From positions 103,661 through 167,660 of IMG/VR virus record IMGVR_UViG_3300031772_000001: a stretch of 64,000 nt of DNA; one strand, written 5' to 3'. The number at the start of each line of letters is the position of its first letter. Positions within the stretch are counted from its first letter, which is position 1. A program made the position numbers and the translations under genes. Shown in pieces: positions 7,847-18,008 of this stretch. This DNA comes from a virus. Under the pieces are notes generated by a model. That model ran no database searches. It saw only the letters and a program-made list of their open reading frames with translations, and was not told the DNA's origin.

Positions 7847-7916
7847 TGAAACCTCCTATGAATGTGATTAAACAAAGACAACACTACTAATAATACGAAA
7901 GAACATAAAAAATACC

Positions 7917-9089
7917 TTAAATAATAGGATACTCAACACACAAAGGGGAAATGTTTATTCCATCTACTCCTGTACCGGTAGGCCAACCTGAAAAAGACAA
8001 TACCCCTGCCTTCAACACTGCAAATCCTAAATTTCCCGATGAATCAATTTCCATACTTGCTGGTAAATTAGCTCCCGGAATACCACCACCAACCTCCCCC
8101 ACTATAGAAAATCGGGCACGATTACTTGCAAGTGGTCTAAACCCTACTGGTATAATAGCAGAAGGTAAAGATAATGTTCCCGATCCATCAACACTTCCAA
8201 CTATGTTAGAAATTTCTAACCTAACTACTGTATTTGGATTTATACCCGGATAAAATATCTTCTTTCCATTAACAGAGCAAGTAACAGAATAGAGAAGTCC
8301 TGTAACAAGAACAGAAGCATTATAAAACTCACCTATTGTACTTGGACACACATTCAAAGCATCCTTAACAGTCCTCCCCACAACAGTAGAATCATTCATC
8401 ACCTCATCGGAGTGCTTATCCCGACTTTCAATATATGGAAGAACATCATACCCACCAACAACAAAGCTACAATTTCCAGCTTCAAAAAGTGTAAGTAATC
8501 CACCAGTTAGTTTATATGGTGTAAATCCTCCACAAGAAATATAAATTACCAACTCTCCAAAATTAACATCATTAGGTAAAAGTGAGGCAGTTACCCACAA
8601 TCTATGTGATCTACCATCACCGATATGATTGTAGCTGCCCCTTACATCTGTAAACTCCGTCAAAACCCCACCAGAAATCTTCCTCTTGAATATTCCTATC
8701 TTAACATTAGGTAGACTTGTAAGAACATCACATGAAAAAGTAACCACTTGACCAACACAAAGATCCTTTGGAATTTTCTGCCATACAGAATGACTTTTAA
8801 CAGCAAAAGAAGGATCTAAAATATTCCCAATAACTGCCTTAATACCCCCATAAAAAGAAGAAGTATCTACAGTAAATACCTCAGCAGAAGATATTGGTAA
8901 TCCAGCACCGGGATTTACTAAATATGAAAAATTTGAGTCAACATGCCATTTATCTGCAAATTCATCCCCACTATTAATAATAACTCTAGGTAACGTAGAA
9001 GATACAGACAAAAACTGTGGGTTAAAACAATGATTAATACAATTCTTCAACAAAAGAGAAAACCCCTTAACACTTCCACCAGTATTCAT
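7917..9089 (-). CDS. tail fibre / receptor-binding protein candidate
   Basis: 390 aa, rich in G, S, V, T and short strands with no membrane helix or signal peptide. The C-terminal third reads like a fibre tip (LPSAIIPVGFRPLASNRARFSIV then DSSGNLGFAVLKAGVLSFSGW), a pattern seen in phage appendage tips where a beta-rich knob ends in a hydrophobic tail. It lies directly downstream of the 1231-aa fibre gene, as expected for a distal fibre or adhesin. The ATG at 9089 is preceded by GGGAGTG. Confidence 0.6.
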   Translation of the reverse strand: MNTGGSVKGFSLLLKNCINHCFNPQFLSVSSTLPRVIINSGDEFADKWHVDSNFSYLVNPGAGLPISSAEVFTVDTSSFYGGIKAVIGNILDPSFAVKSHSVWQKIPKDLCVGQVVTFSCDVLTSLPNVKIGIFKRKISGGVLTEFTDVRGSYNHIGDGRSHRLWVTASLLPNDVNFGELVIYISCGGFTPYKLTGGLLTLFEAGNCSFVVGGYDVLPYIESRDKHSDEVMNDSTVVGRTVKDALNVCPSTIGEFYNASVLVTGLLYSVTCSVNGKKIFYPGINPNTVVRLEISNIVGSVDGSGTLSLPSAIIPVGFRPLASNRARFSIVGEVGGGIPGANLPASMEIDSSGNLGFAVLKAGVLSFSGWPTGTGVDGINISPLCVEYPII

Positions 9090-9121
9090 AAAATTTCACT
9101 CCCGGTTTATTGTCAAACAAA

Positions 9122-12100
9122 CTATCTTGACTTCAAAAGATGTCGGCCACAAGGAACCATCATTGATGCAAATGCATCCGAAGAAAAAGAACTGTTTGCA
9201 GGATTCTCTGACCCGAATGAGAACGAAATAGCTAAACACCCTGACGAAGTTCTTGCCACAGAAAACACAGACACAAATACCTTATCACCAAAATTAATAG
9301 GAAAGAAAGTATCAAAATCTACTGCCTCAGAACGAATATAGTCACTAACAGCATGAATATTTGCATAAACATCAGAAACATCTTTAATCTTTACAATAAA
9401 CTCAGGGTAAATGGCAAGGTTTGTACATAACCCTTTAATAAAATTCCCTGAATAGAAAAATTGCTGTAAAGCATCTCTAACTTTGTAAGAACTACATGAT
9501 ATAGCTCGGACAAACTGAAATGCACTTCCCAAAGAATACTGATTCACAATGTCATTACTCACAGAAAAAGCCCGACCATCAAAAGGTACAACTGCACGAG
9601 CCATAAAAGAATGCATCAAATAATCAACAAGTCCCCCTACAAGACCTCCTACACCATTAAGCTGATCAAGAACATTCACTGCCCCTCGTGCGGGAATTAC
9701 CTGCATATTCTTATACCCAGATCCAAAAGTTGAAACCAGCACAGGACTCTCAGGAACATGGACAACCTTATAATCCTCTTCTGTACTTGATGACCCACCA
9801 GCAAATAATATACGTCCTGCGTGAACCCTTGGAGCATACTCAGCAAACAAAATGAAAGAATCATCTGGCAAACTTCCAATAGAATCATCATACCTTATAG
9901 CATGATCCATCGCACCACGTCCAGAATATGTCCCATTTTGTGAAGTTCCTACTCCACTTCGATCAATCATACCAAGAACAACCTTTGAAAAAGTAATATT
10001 TCTTGCAGGATTACTAGAGAGAATCTTAAACGACTTTGCCGCAAAAGTCCTGTAAACTTTACTATCCTTAAAGACATTAAAAAATGTCAAAGTCTCAGGG
10101 TATACTGCATCTTGGTATGTTAAATAATTATTCTCTGCCTTCCAACGGGGAACAGAAGATATAGTCCAATACTTCCCATTATTAGAAACACCATAAAAAA
10201 TCTTCTTATATCTTATAGTATTTGCAGGAACTAAATCAGAAAAACCATCTCTCATAACATCAGGAGCATCAGTAGCCTGCAACCATATCTTATACAAACT
10301 AACCCCACCCTTTGTTTCCTTAATAACACAAACATCGTCAATATAGTCAGGATTAATTGGGGCCGATGAATTACTTAACTGTGTATTTATTGGAGAATCC
10401 CATGTTATTCCATCTGACGACTCTGAATACCACAAAGAGTTATAAGTAATGTCCACATACCATATCTTAAACTTAGAAACAGTTGTATCATAAATAACAC
10501 TAACCCTTGAAGGATAGTAAAGATTACAAGGACTAGGACTTGTCCAAACAACACCATCCGTAGAAGAATATCGAACTAAAGTAATAGTAGACCTGTCCAC
10601 AACAAAAGCCTTATAAGAAGAAGGAGAGTCTTTTACAATTGAAATGCTTACAACACTTACCCCATTTGCTATTCCACTACAAACAACAGGTGAAACAGAA
10701 AAATTATTAATGTCAGTAGACTTATAAAGATAAAAACTACCAACTATACTAACCCAAAACTTGTAATAATCATCAGAATCCTTCATACAACAACCAAAAG
10801 GAATACTTTGGGAGTTAATATGAAGAAAGTCTATCCCATTATAAATCTTATCTGATATAAACGCAAAAGTATTCACTTTGCGTATCTGCTCATCAAATCC
10901 AAGAGGCTCATAAATATTATACCCAAATGGCTCCATCAATGGAGTACCATCTGAGGTCAAATAAATGTTCTTTGCGCCCTTCCATACAGGAGTCCTATCA
11001 AGAAAAGAAGATCCACGAGAAAACTTGATAAAAGCCTCTCCGGTCATTGCGTCAGTTGTGTGTCCATCATTCCAACCCTGACTTGCATAACCACCACCAA
11101 ATTGTTGAATAGTTCCAGTAAGAACATTACCAACTAACTGATCCCAAGAAATAGCTACAGGAGCACCGTTATTTGCCCATGTAAACATAGGAGTCTGACC
11201 TGTAAACTGTACCCTATTAATATCTCCACTAACCCATGCTGCCAAATTTCTTACATCAATCTCAATAATATGTGAGGTAGAAGTATACTTAAAAAACCCG
11301 TAAGGGAAAATATCATCATTACTTCCATTAGGAATATAACAAACACACGACTGAATTTCTTCAGCATCCGACCAGACCATTCTCATACCATCTGGAGATG
11401 CAGAAATTCCATTATTTGTATTTATTTTCCTACGAATTTGATTCGTACCGGAAAAAGAAGCAGCCCTTATTCCCAAACCTTCAACCTGTTTATTTCCATA
11501 AATATCTAATTGTGTAGAAGAAGATCCTGTTGGATTTACATACTGTTCATGCCAATAAGTTCCAAGAGAACCAGACATTAATTTATACATTGTTCTCTCA
11601 TAAACTTCACCCAAATCAAAATTACCAAGAGTAACTGTGTGCCGCATATCCATAACATCACGATCAACAATACCACTCGCAGTAAGTAAATCCGGCCTCC
11701 CTGACCCACCATTAATATTATCCAAACTAAACGCACCAGAATTTCTACGTTGTACTAAGCAAATAGGAACACACCAAGCTAACCCACCAACTCCTAAATT
11801 AGCATCACCGGAAGCTGTAAACAAACCATAATCTCCAAAAGTTGATAAAAAGTGACTTGTGGAATTTGAACCTTTTTGCCCAAACGCCCAAAGACCAGAA
11901 CTCGTAAGAACATTATGAGCAGACAAAGGATTAACAGAAGTTACTACAAAATCAAGACTGAAAACTCTTATCCTATATCGAATCTGAATAAGATGTCCTG
12001 TTGTTTTATCAAGATAAACAGTACCAACTACAGAAGGATGTGTTGAATCATAAGTTCCATTCACTGTACCTATCACATAAGGATAATCAGATGCAGCAAT

Positions 12101-12817
12101 TAAAGTAGGAGAAGAATCATCAGATAACACACCCCCGCCATACTGAGTATTCCCATAGTAGAAAAACTTCGGAACAACCAAGTCAATTCGCTCTCTCCAA
12201 ACTTCAAGAAATACCATATCCTGCCTAGTAGTCGTTGGAAGATTAGGAGGTGTTGGTAAAGACACGCCAATTCTATATGCAGAATCTTGAGTTTGTGATA
12301 GAACAAGCTGATAACCATTTACAAGAGCAACAATATCTGTACCATTACTGTCAGTTTGAATAAATACCTTATTTGTCTCTGAAGAAACACACATCAAATC
12401 ACCAACAACCACATTAACATCAGAAATTAACGAAGCATTCTTAACATCACCAGTATTACCAGAAAGAAACCCAGACGCGGCAAGGCTTCTTCGGTAAAAA
12501 GCCTCACGCTCCACAGAAGACAAAGCACCTGAGCTAAAGTCAACCCCGCTCAAATAATCAATAACATCATCAACTTTCTTAGCGATCAAAGAATCTCTTC
12601 CACCAAGACTCTGAAATACCGGCTTCTCAGCAGGAGCATACACCGGCGTAGATGTATCCCAATAATTGATATTGTAAGGATCACCGGAAGCATAATTCTG
12701 TGAACTTCCCCAATTGAGATAAGAATTAGGATCAGGAGCAGGATTGAGATTAGACCACGGGTTAAGTGAAGCAGGCCCATGTCCTAAGTCATTTTTGATC
12801 GTTGTTGGAAGAGACAT
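9122..12817 (-). CDS. large tail fibre protein with beta-propeller-like repeats
   Basis: 1231 aa. The N-terminal 250 residues include TTRQDMVFLEVWRERID, a segment I associate with phage baseplate-attached proteins. Residues about 700-950 carry repeated blades of the type YYKFWVS...YLYKSTD and YSESSDGITWDSP, which resemble glycosidase-type five-bladed propellers (GH32/43-like), so sugar binding or hydrolysis is possible; I cannot identify catalytic acids. The C-terminal part is mixed. It follows the wedge genes and a 190-aa protein and precedes the distal fibre candidate. RBS AAGGGG precedes the ATG. Confidence 0.65.
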   Translation of the reverse strand: MSLPTTIKNDLGHGPASLNPWSNLNPAPDPNSYLNWGSSQNYASGDPYNINYWDTSTPVYAPAEKPVFQSLGGRDSLIAKKVDDVIDYLSGVDFSSGALSSVEREAFYRRSLAASGFLSGNTGDVKNASLISDVNVVVGDLMCVSSETNKVFIQTDSNGTDIVALVNGYQLVLSQTQDSAYRIGVSLPTPPNLPTTTRQDMVFLEVWRERIDLVVPKFFYYGNTQYGGGVLSDDSSPTLIAASDYPYVIGTVNGTYDSTHPSVVGTVYLDKTTGHLIQIRYRIRVFSLDFVVTSVNPLSAHNVLTSSGLWAFGQKGSNSTSHFLSTFGDYGLFTASGDANLGVGGLAWCVPICLVQRRNSGAFSLDNINGGSGRPDLLTASGIVDRDVMDMRHTVTLGNFDLGEVYERTMYKLMSGSLGTYWHEQYVNPTGSSSTQLDIYGNKQVEGLGIRAASFSGTNQIRRKINTNNGISASPDGMRMVWSDAEEIQSCVCYIPNGSNDDIFPYGFFKYTSTSHIIEIDVRNLAAWVSGDINRVQFTGQTPMFTWANNGAPVAISWDQLVGNVLTGTIQQFGGGYASQGWNDGHTTDAMTGEAFIKFSRGSSFLDRTPVWKGAKNIYLTSDGTPLMEPFGYNIYEPLGFDEQIRKVNTFAFISDKIYNGIDFLHINSQSIPFGCCMKDSDDYYKFWVSIVGSFYLYKSTDINNFSVSPVVCSGIANGVSVVSISIVKDSPSSYKAFVVDRSTITLVRYSSTDGVVWTSPSPCNLYYPSRVSVIYDTTVSKFKIWYVDITYNSLWYSESSDGITWDSPINTQLSNSSAPINPDYIDDVCVIKETKGGVSLYKIWLQATDAPDVMRDGFSDLVPANTIRYKKIFYGVSNNGKYWTISSVPRWKAENNYLTYQDAVYPETLTFFNVFKDSKVYRTFAAKSFKILSSNPARNITFSKVVLGMIDRSGVGTSQNGTYSGRGAMDHAIRYDDSIGSLPDDSFILFAEYAPRVHAGRILFAGGSSSTEEDYKVVHVPESPVLVSTFGSGYKNMQVIPARGAVNVLDQLNGVGGLVGGLVDYLMHSFMARAVVPFDGRAFSVSNDIVNQYSLGSAFQFVRAISCSSYKVRDALQQFFYSGNFIKGLCTNLAIYPEFIVKIKDVSDVYANIHAVSDYIRSEAVDFDTFFPINFGDKVFVSVFSVARTSSGCLAISFSFGSENPANSSFSSDAFASMMVPCGRHLLKSR

Positions 12818-12831
12818 TTTTCAAAACCCCT

Positions 12832-13404
12832 TTAGATAGTAGAACCAAATCGAATCTGATGCCAAATATCAAGTTTCATACCTGGAGAAATAGGAATAGG
12901 AGTAGATAGTTGCTTATATGCAATTATCCTATTTTCTTCATTTTCATAAAAAGAACTTGCCCAAGGAACAACAGGGAAAAGACCTTCTTCATAAATAGTA
13001 TGGGAACTAATAGGTTCCCAACCATTAACTTCATAAGTAATAAAAGAATCAGGAGAGGATGGAATTACAACAGTTGAAAAAGAAAGATAAACCCCCTCTG
13101 CTGTCTCATCAGGAATAGGAACAGATAAAGGAGACAAATCAGATACAAGACGAGTCCTTGTAAGATCCATAGGATTACCTAAAGGATCAGAAAATGGAGA
13201 ATGAAATCCCAACCCCATATTACTTATTTGTCGTGAAGCATAGGTGATAGGATCAGTTGCCATCAAAGCAACATGCCGCCTACCACAATACGGGATCACA
13301 TTCTTATCATGGTAGAGTAACGATGGAGTACCACGGAAATCTCTTCTTTCCCACTGATAAATCCAAAGCTGACCCTCTATCATGTCAAAAGTATCAATAT
13401 CCAT
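12832..13404 (-). CDS. hypothetical baseplate/fibre-linked protein
   Basis: 190 aa from the ATG at 13404, chosen over a TTG at 13437 because AGGGAG sits 6 bases before it and the upstream gene ends at 13434. The product is strand-rich (MDIDTFDMIEGQLWIYQWER..., GRRHVALMATDP) and ends with ...MKLDIWHQIRFGSTI. No domain is recognised. Its position between the gpI-like wedge protein and the large fibre suggests a connector joining fibre to baseplate. Confidence 0.65.
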   Translation of the reverse strand: MDIDTFDMIEGQLWIYQWERRDFRGTPSLLYHDKNVIPYCGRRHVALMATDPITYASRQISNMGLGFHSPFSDPLGNPMDLTRTRLVSDLSPLSVPIPDETAEGVYLSFSTVVIPSSPDSFITYEVNGWEPISSHTIYEEGLFPVVPWASSFYENEENRIIAYKQLSTPIPISPGMKLDIWHQIRFGSTI

Positions 13405-13433
13405 TAAGAACTCCCTGCAAAAAGTACCATGAA

Positions 13434-15425
13434 TCAATATGGGTATCCCGTACTCTCATAAATTGGAACAGAGTGGTCATTGTGGTCATATATCCAAAGT
13501 TTATCGTTCTGGCAATCATTGTTATGAAGAACACTGTCACCAGCAATGTTAGGTAATCCATAAGACGATTGAAATTCAAACTTACTAAAAGAGTAGTAGT
13601 TCTGACCGAACGGAAAGTACCCATTTGAGTCTATGTTAAGCTGACCAGCAATACCATAAGAATCAGGAAATGAAAACCACCCGACACCAACATTATAATA
13701 TCCAGTAACTAACCCACTAACTCTCTTTAATCGCAACTGAATCTCTTGATAAGGGGTCCAATGAAACGAAAATGTCAAAATATTGGAAGGTGTTATCCAG
13801 TAAATCCATTGATTAAGTACAGGTGCCCCAAAAACACCAAGCATAACACCACCAAAAGGATCACCTAAAAAACTTATCAATCTCAACAACAAATTCTGAG
13901 TTGTAGAATTATGCACTCCTGACATCTTTATACTAAAATCAACCTGCGTATCCCCATCTATATTTGAAAAAACTCTCCACCAAACCCCATGATCTACCGG
14001 ATTAACTAACGTAGCACAATAATCTCCACTTAGGGGAGGACGAATATCTAAAGCATACTTACCCGTAAATTCAGAGTCCCAACCGGGATCAATTATTCCA
14101 CTACTAAAATCATCCCCCTTGTAAGTATCTAAGTAAACCCAAGATGGAGTTGACAAGGGATTATCGTGAAATTCACACCACCCACGATAAGGATAGCTGC
14201 TATCATACTTATGAGAAAATGGAGCATCTTCTATGTCATCCCACAAAGCACCAAAAGCATTCCCATGTGAAGCAATAGCAATCCCGTCATGCCTTGGAGG
14301 AGGAAAACACGTACTTCCATGCGTTAAACAATTTGCAGGGTTCCAATTAAACTTATCTAAAAACTTACTTGGATTTATACCATTAAGATCAGCCCAATAA
14401 TGTAAGTACGGAAAAATATCGTCAGATATTGGAAGAACATCACCACAAATAGAAGTATCTTGAGGACACTCACCAGTAAACGAAATAGCCATCACAAACT
14501 CATAAAGCAGGTGGGCAGGAATTACCTCGTCTATCCTTTTCAAAATATCATTAAAAGCCTTTGGTACTAACCCAATAAAATAGGAAAGTTCTGGTACTAT
14601 TCGTATTATTGAATCTGGGTAATAAACCCACTGGTCAACTGGCTTATCTTCCCAATGACCGGGACTACTTTCATATTTATTCTCAGAAGGAACATCCCCA
14701 TAATGCATAACTCGTGTATCAAGTCTGTTATTCCTGTTTGACCACACATAGAAAATATTTACAGTCTTACCAATAGCCTCAAAAAGAACCTCATACCCGC
14801 GAGGTACGCCTTTTAACTTATACCATTGAGTTGCCCACTTAACTTCATTTCTTCTTGTCTTTTCAGAGGAAAGAGCATTGTATGAAGACCAATACATAGG
14901 ACTAACATCAGGAATCTTCCCAACATTACTAGTCTCGTTTATGCTTATATATGTATCACCACCATAAGTAACTACATCATTAACAGAATAAGAATTACTG
15001 ACAGACCAGGGGGTTCCTACAGCACTTGAAGGAGTAAGTATTAAATCTTGAAAAATAAACTCATACCCGATATTCCTTGCCAAATAGGTAAGCAACGATA
15101 TTGGAACATCATCAGGATCAACCAAGGTAGCCAGCTTCTTAATCTCGTCTCGAAGACTCTGCATTGCGTCTATGGTATTCCCGTGTACATCAACAAACGA
15201 AGACGCACCCTCCAAGAAAACCTTCTGCACTAAGTAAAGCACATACCGAAGTATCCCACGCCCGTTTGGATCTTCGGTAGGTAACTGTGCAGAAGCATAC
15301 GACGGCTCTGAAGGAAGAATAGCCCTATTCTCCACATCCCCGTCTACATGCTTATCAGTAGAATCAGGAGGATCTGCCCAATCCCCCTGACCCTGCCTCC
15401 AGAAATTTCGTCGCGTCCAATCCAT
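13434..15425 (-). CDS. gpI/gp7-like baseplate wedge protein with CBM5/12-like insert and LamG-like C-terminus
   Basis: 663 aa. Residues about 60-120 and 185-310 read as one P2 gpI-type tail domain (ILRYVLYLVQKV..., IGYEF..., WYKLKGVPRGYEVLFEAIG) that is split at about 137-181 by a module with the pattern W-x-Y-x-VxYxxxTY-x-NVGxIPD-W, the chitin-binding type 3/CBM5-12 signature. The C-terminal half (about 380-620) is beta-rich (DFSSGIIDPGWDSEF..., VSGLVTGYYNVGVGWFSF) and resembles a concanavalin/LamG-type fold. It forms the outer wedge contacting fibres. It lies 9 bp after the gp6/J-like gene, the order expected for contractile tails. Confidence 0.75.
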   Translation of the reverse strand: MDWTRRNFWRQGQGDWADPPDSTDKHVDGDVENRAILPSEPSYASAQLPTEDPNGRGILRYVLYLVQKVFLEGASSFVDVHGNTIDAMQSLRDEIKKLATLVDPDDVPISLLTYLARNIGYEFIFQDLILTPSSAVGTPWSVSNSYSVNDVVTYGGDTYISINETSNVGKIPDVSPMYWSSYNALSSEKTRRNEVKWATQWYKLKGVPRGYEVLFEAIGKTVNIFYVWSNRNNRLDTRVMHYGDVPSENKYESSPGHWEDKPVDQWVYYPDSIIRIVPELSYFIGLVPKAFNDILKRIDEVIPAHLLYEFVMAISFTGECPQDTSICGDVLPISDDIFPYLHYWADLNGINPSKFLDKFNWNPANCLTHGSTCFPPPRHDGIAIASHGNAFGALWDDIEDAPFSHKYDSSYPYRGWCEFHDNPLSTPSWVYLDTYKGDDFSSGIIDPGWDSEFTGKYALDIRPPLSGDYCATLVNPVDHGVWWRVFSNIDGDTQVDFSIKMSGVHNSTTQNLLLRLISFLGDPFGGVMLGVFGAPVLNQWIYWITPSNILTFSFHWTPYQEIQLRLKRVSGLVTGYYNVGVGWFSFPDSYGIAGQLNIDSNGYFPFGQNYYSFSKFEFQSSYGLPNIAGDSVLHNNDCQNDKLWIYDHNDHSVPIYESTGYPY

Positions 15426-15434
15426 TAAACTGCC

Positions 15435-17453
15435 TTATGGTGACGATGGAACATACAACGTAATATACACGTCATTAAGAGTAAATAAATAATTTACTCC
15501 GTAAATATCCTTCGTATCATCAATAATCTCATTCCCCCATGTTACACTATATAATTTTAAATTAAAAGAAATAACTCCGGGTGTGTTTCCTATTACAGTA
15601 TATAGTAAGTATTTCTTTAATGAATCCCCCGGAACAAAAGTTGAAAACAAATCATACAATGCTTTCTTAATAGAATTAGTTACTTCAACCTTATCATACT
15701 TTTCATCTATTATCAAACTATCAATAACAACATTAACAGTATCAGAAAAACCCTCCAACACCTTAGTTTGAACAACTGTCATCCCAACATCACCTTGACG
15801 AGAACCATTATCATAATTACCCTTATTAAGATAATCTTCCAATTCTAGTACAATAGCATTTTTACTTGGAGACATACTTGACGGTGGAAGATATTTTGTA
15901 GAAACAACGTCACTTCCAGAAGCAGCGTTACCGTTCACATCTATGTAAACAGGACACCAAATATAAACCAACATCACATTACACATATAAGACGGGTAAT
16001 ACACATTAACAGTTAAATCCGGGGCAACTATGTCAACAACAAATATTCCGGGGGATGTCTCCTTTACCGGAACTTGTAAAGCAGTAGACGAGTCGTTCTG
16101 AGGTCTTACTATAGCAGCTTTCCCTACAGCACCATAAGTAGGAGAAACATACTTCAGAGCCAACACAAGAAAATCATTCTTTGTAATAGCCCTCTCAGTT
16201 GTCTTAAACCATCCGGGGGCAAGATACCTGATATGGTCCAAACTCTCACGATCAACCCCTCCAAACCCTCCAGATGTACTCTTGTTATCTACTGTGAACT
16301 GATTATCAATAAGGTCAATAAACCCTGAAACATTCGCTGATATAGCTCCCTTAATAACAGAATTACCAATCACACCACCACCTACACGATAGAACAAAAC
16401 AACATCCAAACCAGCCGGAGGCAATGCCCCATGAGTAACACCATCACCAAAGATGATTTTGATGTTCCCTTGGTCTGTAAACTGTACTGTGTAAACCTGC
16501 TCAGTTGGTGATGCCAAGACAAGAGTATTTTTTGACTTTTGTTCCCACCGTGTTCCATTGACAAAAACTACCCACGAATCCTCTATGACATTTCCAGTAG
16601 AAGAAACAAAAGAAGGAAACAACACTCCCGGCTGAGGAATAAACACATCAGCCTTCGATGTCCCCTCAAGTAAAGCTAACCCATAAACACTCTCACCGGG
16701 AACAACAACCCACCAACCCGGATCAAGTGCATCCCCCGGAATATGCCCAACATTTCCATCTTGCTGACTTGCATAAGTCAAATCATTATAGACACATTTC
16801 TTACCAGAATCAAAAGAATAAGCAACACCCCAAAACAAAGGATATTCCCCAACAAAAACAGTGTTTGGAAATTGAGAATCTTCATCTATCTTGTAAGAAC
16901 TACCATCATACCTAACAGTAACCTTCTTGTAATCAGATAAACCAACAGAAGGGAAATCAAGAAGGTTCTCGCCCCCGTCATTCTTAAAGTAAGCCAACTC
17001 AAAATTCAAATTATCTACGGAGATACTTGATGGAGGAACAAGAGACTTCGTAGATGTATCAAAGTATGCCCCACGAAGTATCAAAGTTTTTGGAACTGGA
17101 AGTGTAGGAATAGTCGGAGCACCACGAACAGGAACCCTTGCGGCAACAGGAGCAGTTGGAGTATACCCAAGAAGGTTAGTTATATGAAGCATCCCACGGT
17201 ATCTCTCAACAGTATCAATAAAGCTATTATTAGCAACTTTATCCATGTTGAAAGACATAACATCTGACAGGTAGCTTATCAAGTCTATAAAAGCAACACC
17301 AATATTAGACTCAAATAAGTCATTCCAATACGGTGAGTCATGCGCCTGCACCCAAGCACTCAATGACTCCTTCATCAAAGCAAAATCTCGTGAAGAGTAT
17401 CTTACTTCTGGTAACGGCTGAAATGTCTTTTGAACTAACGAAGAAATAGCCAT
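15435..17453 (-). CDS. baseplate J / gp6-like wedge protein with CBM5/12-like insert
   Basis: 672 aa. The N-terminus (RDFALMKESLSAWVQAHDS..., IGVAFIDLISYLSDVMSFNMD) and the late part (RAITKNDFLVLALKY, IRYLAPGWFKTTERAIT) are typical of Baseplate_J family proteins. Residues about 207-250 hold an extra module FWGVAYS...CVYNDLTYAS...NVGHIPG...GWW with the same W/Y/NVG-IP/W pattern found in the next gene. gp6-type proteins dimerise to form the iris of the baseplate. It follows the gp25-like gene by 3 bp, conserved order for contractile tails. Confidence 0.88.
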   Translation of the reverse strand: MAISSLVQKTFQPLPEVRYSSRDFALMKESLSAWVQAHDSPYWNDLFESNIGVAFIDLISYLSDVMSFNMDKVANNSFIDTVERYRGMLHITNLLGYTPTAPVAARVPVRGAPTIPTLPVPKTLILRGAYFDTSTKSLVPPSSISVDNLNFELAYFKNDGGENLLDFPSVGLSDYKKVTVRYDGSSYKIDEDSQFPNTVFVGEYPLFWGVAYSFDSGKKCVYNDLTYASQQDGNVGHIPGDALDPGWWVVVPGESVYGLALLEGTSKADVFIPQPGVLFPSFVSSTGNVIEDSWVVFVNGTRWEQKSKNTLVLASPTEQVYTVQFTDQGNIKIIFGDGVTHGALPPAGLDVVLFYRVGGGVIGNSVIKGAISANVSGFIDLIDNQFTVDNKSTSGGFGGVDRESLDHIRYLAPGWFKTTERAITKNDFLVLALKYVSPTYGAVGKAAIVRPQNDSSTALQVPVKETSPGIFVVDIVAPDLTVNVYYPSYMCNVMLVYIWCPVYIDVNGNAASGSDVVSTKYLPPSSMSPSKNAIVLELEDYLNKGNYDNGSRQGDVGMTVVQTKVLEGFSDTVNVVIDSLIIDEKYDKVEVTNSIKKALYDLFSTFVPGDSLKKYLLYTVIGNTPGVISFNLKLYSVTWGNEIIDDTKDIYGVNYLFTLNDVYITLYVPSSP

Positions 17454-17456
17454 AGT

Positions 17457-17993
17457 TTATCCTACATTGTCAACTATTCGTAAAGAACCCAACACACCTT
17501 TTTGTGCCTGCAAATACATATCAACTGCCTGACCTGACTCTCGTATCTGATAGTTATGATGGATCAGGATATTTGCTTCGTTAGAGTAAACACTGATTCC
17601 CAGAAGGTTAATTCGAGGCTCCCACTGATTGATTGCATTTGTCATATACACCACAACTTCGGCTCTCAATACCGAGTCATTCGGCTCGAACAAAACATCC
17701 AAAAAATGAGAACCAAACAACGGATTCATCAGACGAGAACCAACCCTCGTCGTATAGATCATCAAAATAGAAGCCTTAACAAGGTCATTAGTGTACTTAA
17801 CCCCAAAACGCCCATCTTTTCTTTTTGAAAGAGGGACCGCTGCTCCACGCCACTTAGAACCATAAGCAGTCAGGTTAGTCGGTGGGAGGGCGTACCCTGT
17901 AATAGTCGGAGAAATAGCAGGAGTAGCTTGCCAAACTTGCGGGTCTACAAGCTGACTCTGATACAACTCTGATTGAAAAGGTACGTTTGCCAT
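17457..17993 (-). CDS. gp25-like baseplate wedge protein
   Basis: 178 aa. The C-terminal 120 residues show the gp25/GPW lysozyme-like fold signature: ...DLVKASILMIYTTRVGSRLMNPLFGS followed by a helix and a strand pair ending in NYQIRESGQAVDM. The conserved TxxGxR...PxFG pattern is present (TRVGSRLMNPLFGS). The 55-residue N-terminal extension is longer than in T4 gp25 (132 aa). gp25 bridges the sheath and the wedge. Position between the small tip genes and gp6/J agrees. Confidence 0.9.
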   Translation of the reverse strand: MANVPFQSELYQSQLVDPQVWQATPAISPTITGYALPPTNLTAYGSKWRGAAVPLSKRKDGRFGVKYTNDLVKASILMIYTTRVGSRLMNPLFGSHFLDVLFEPNDSVLRAEVVVYMTNAINQWEPRINLLGISVYSNEANILIHHNYQIRESGQAVDMYLQAQKGVLGSLRIVDNVG

Positions 17994-18008
17994 ACAACTA
18001 AGTTTATC

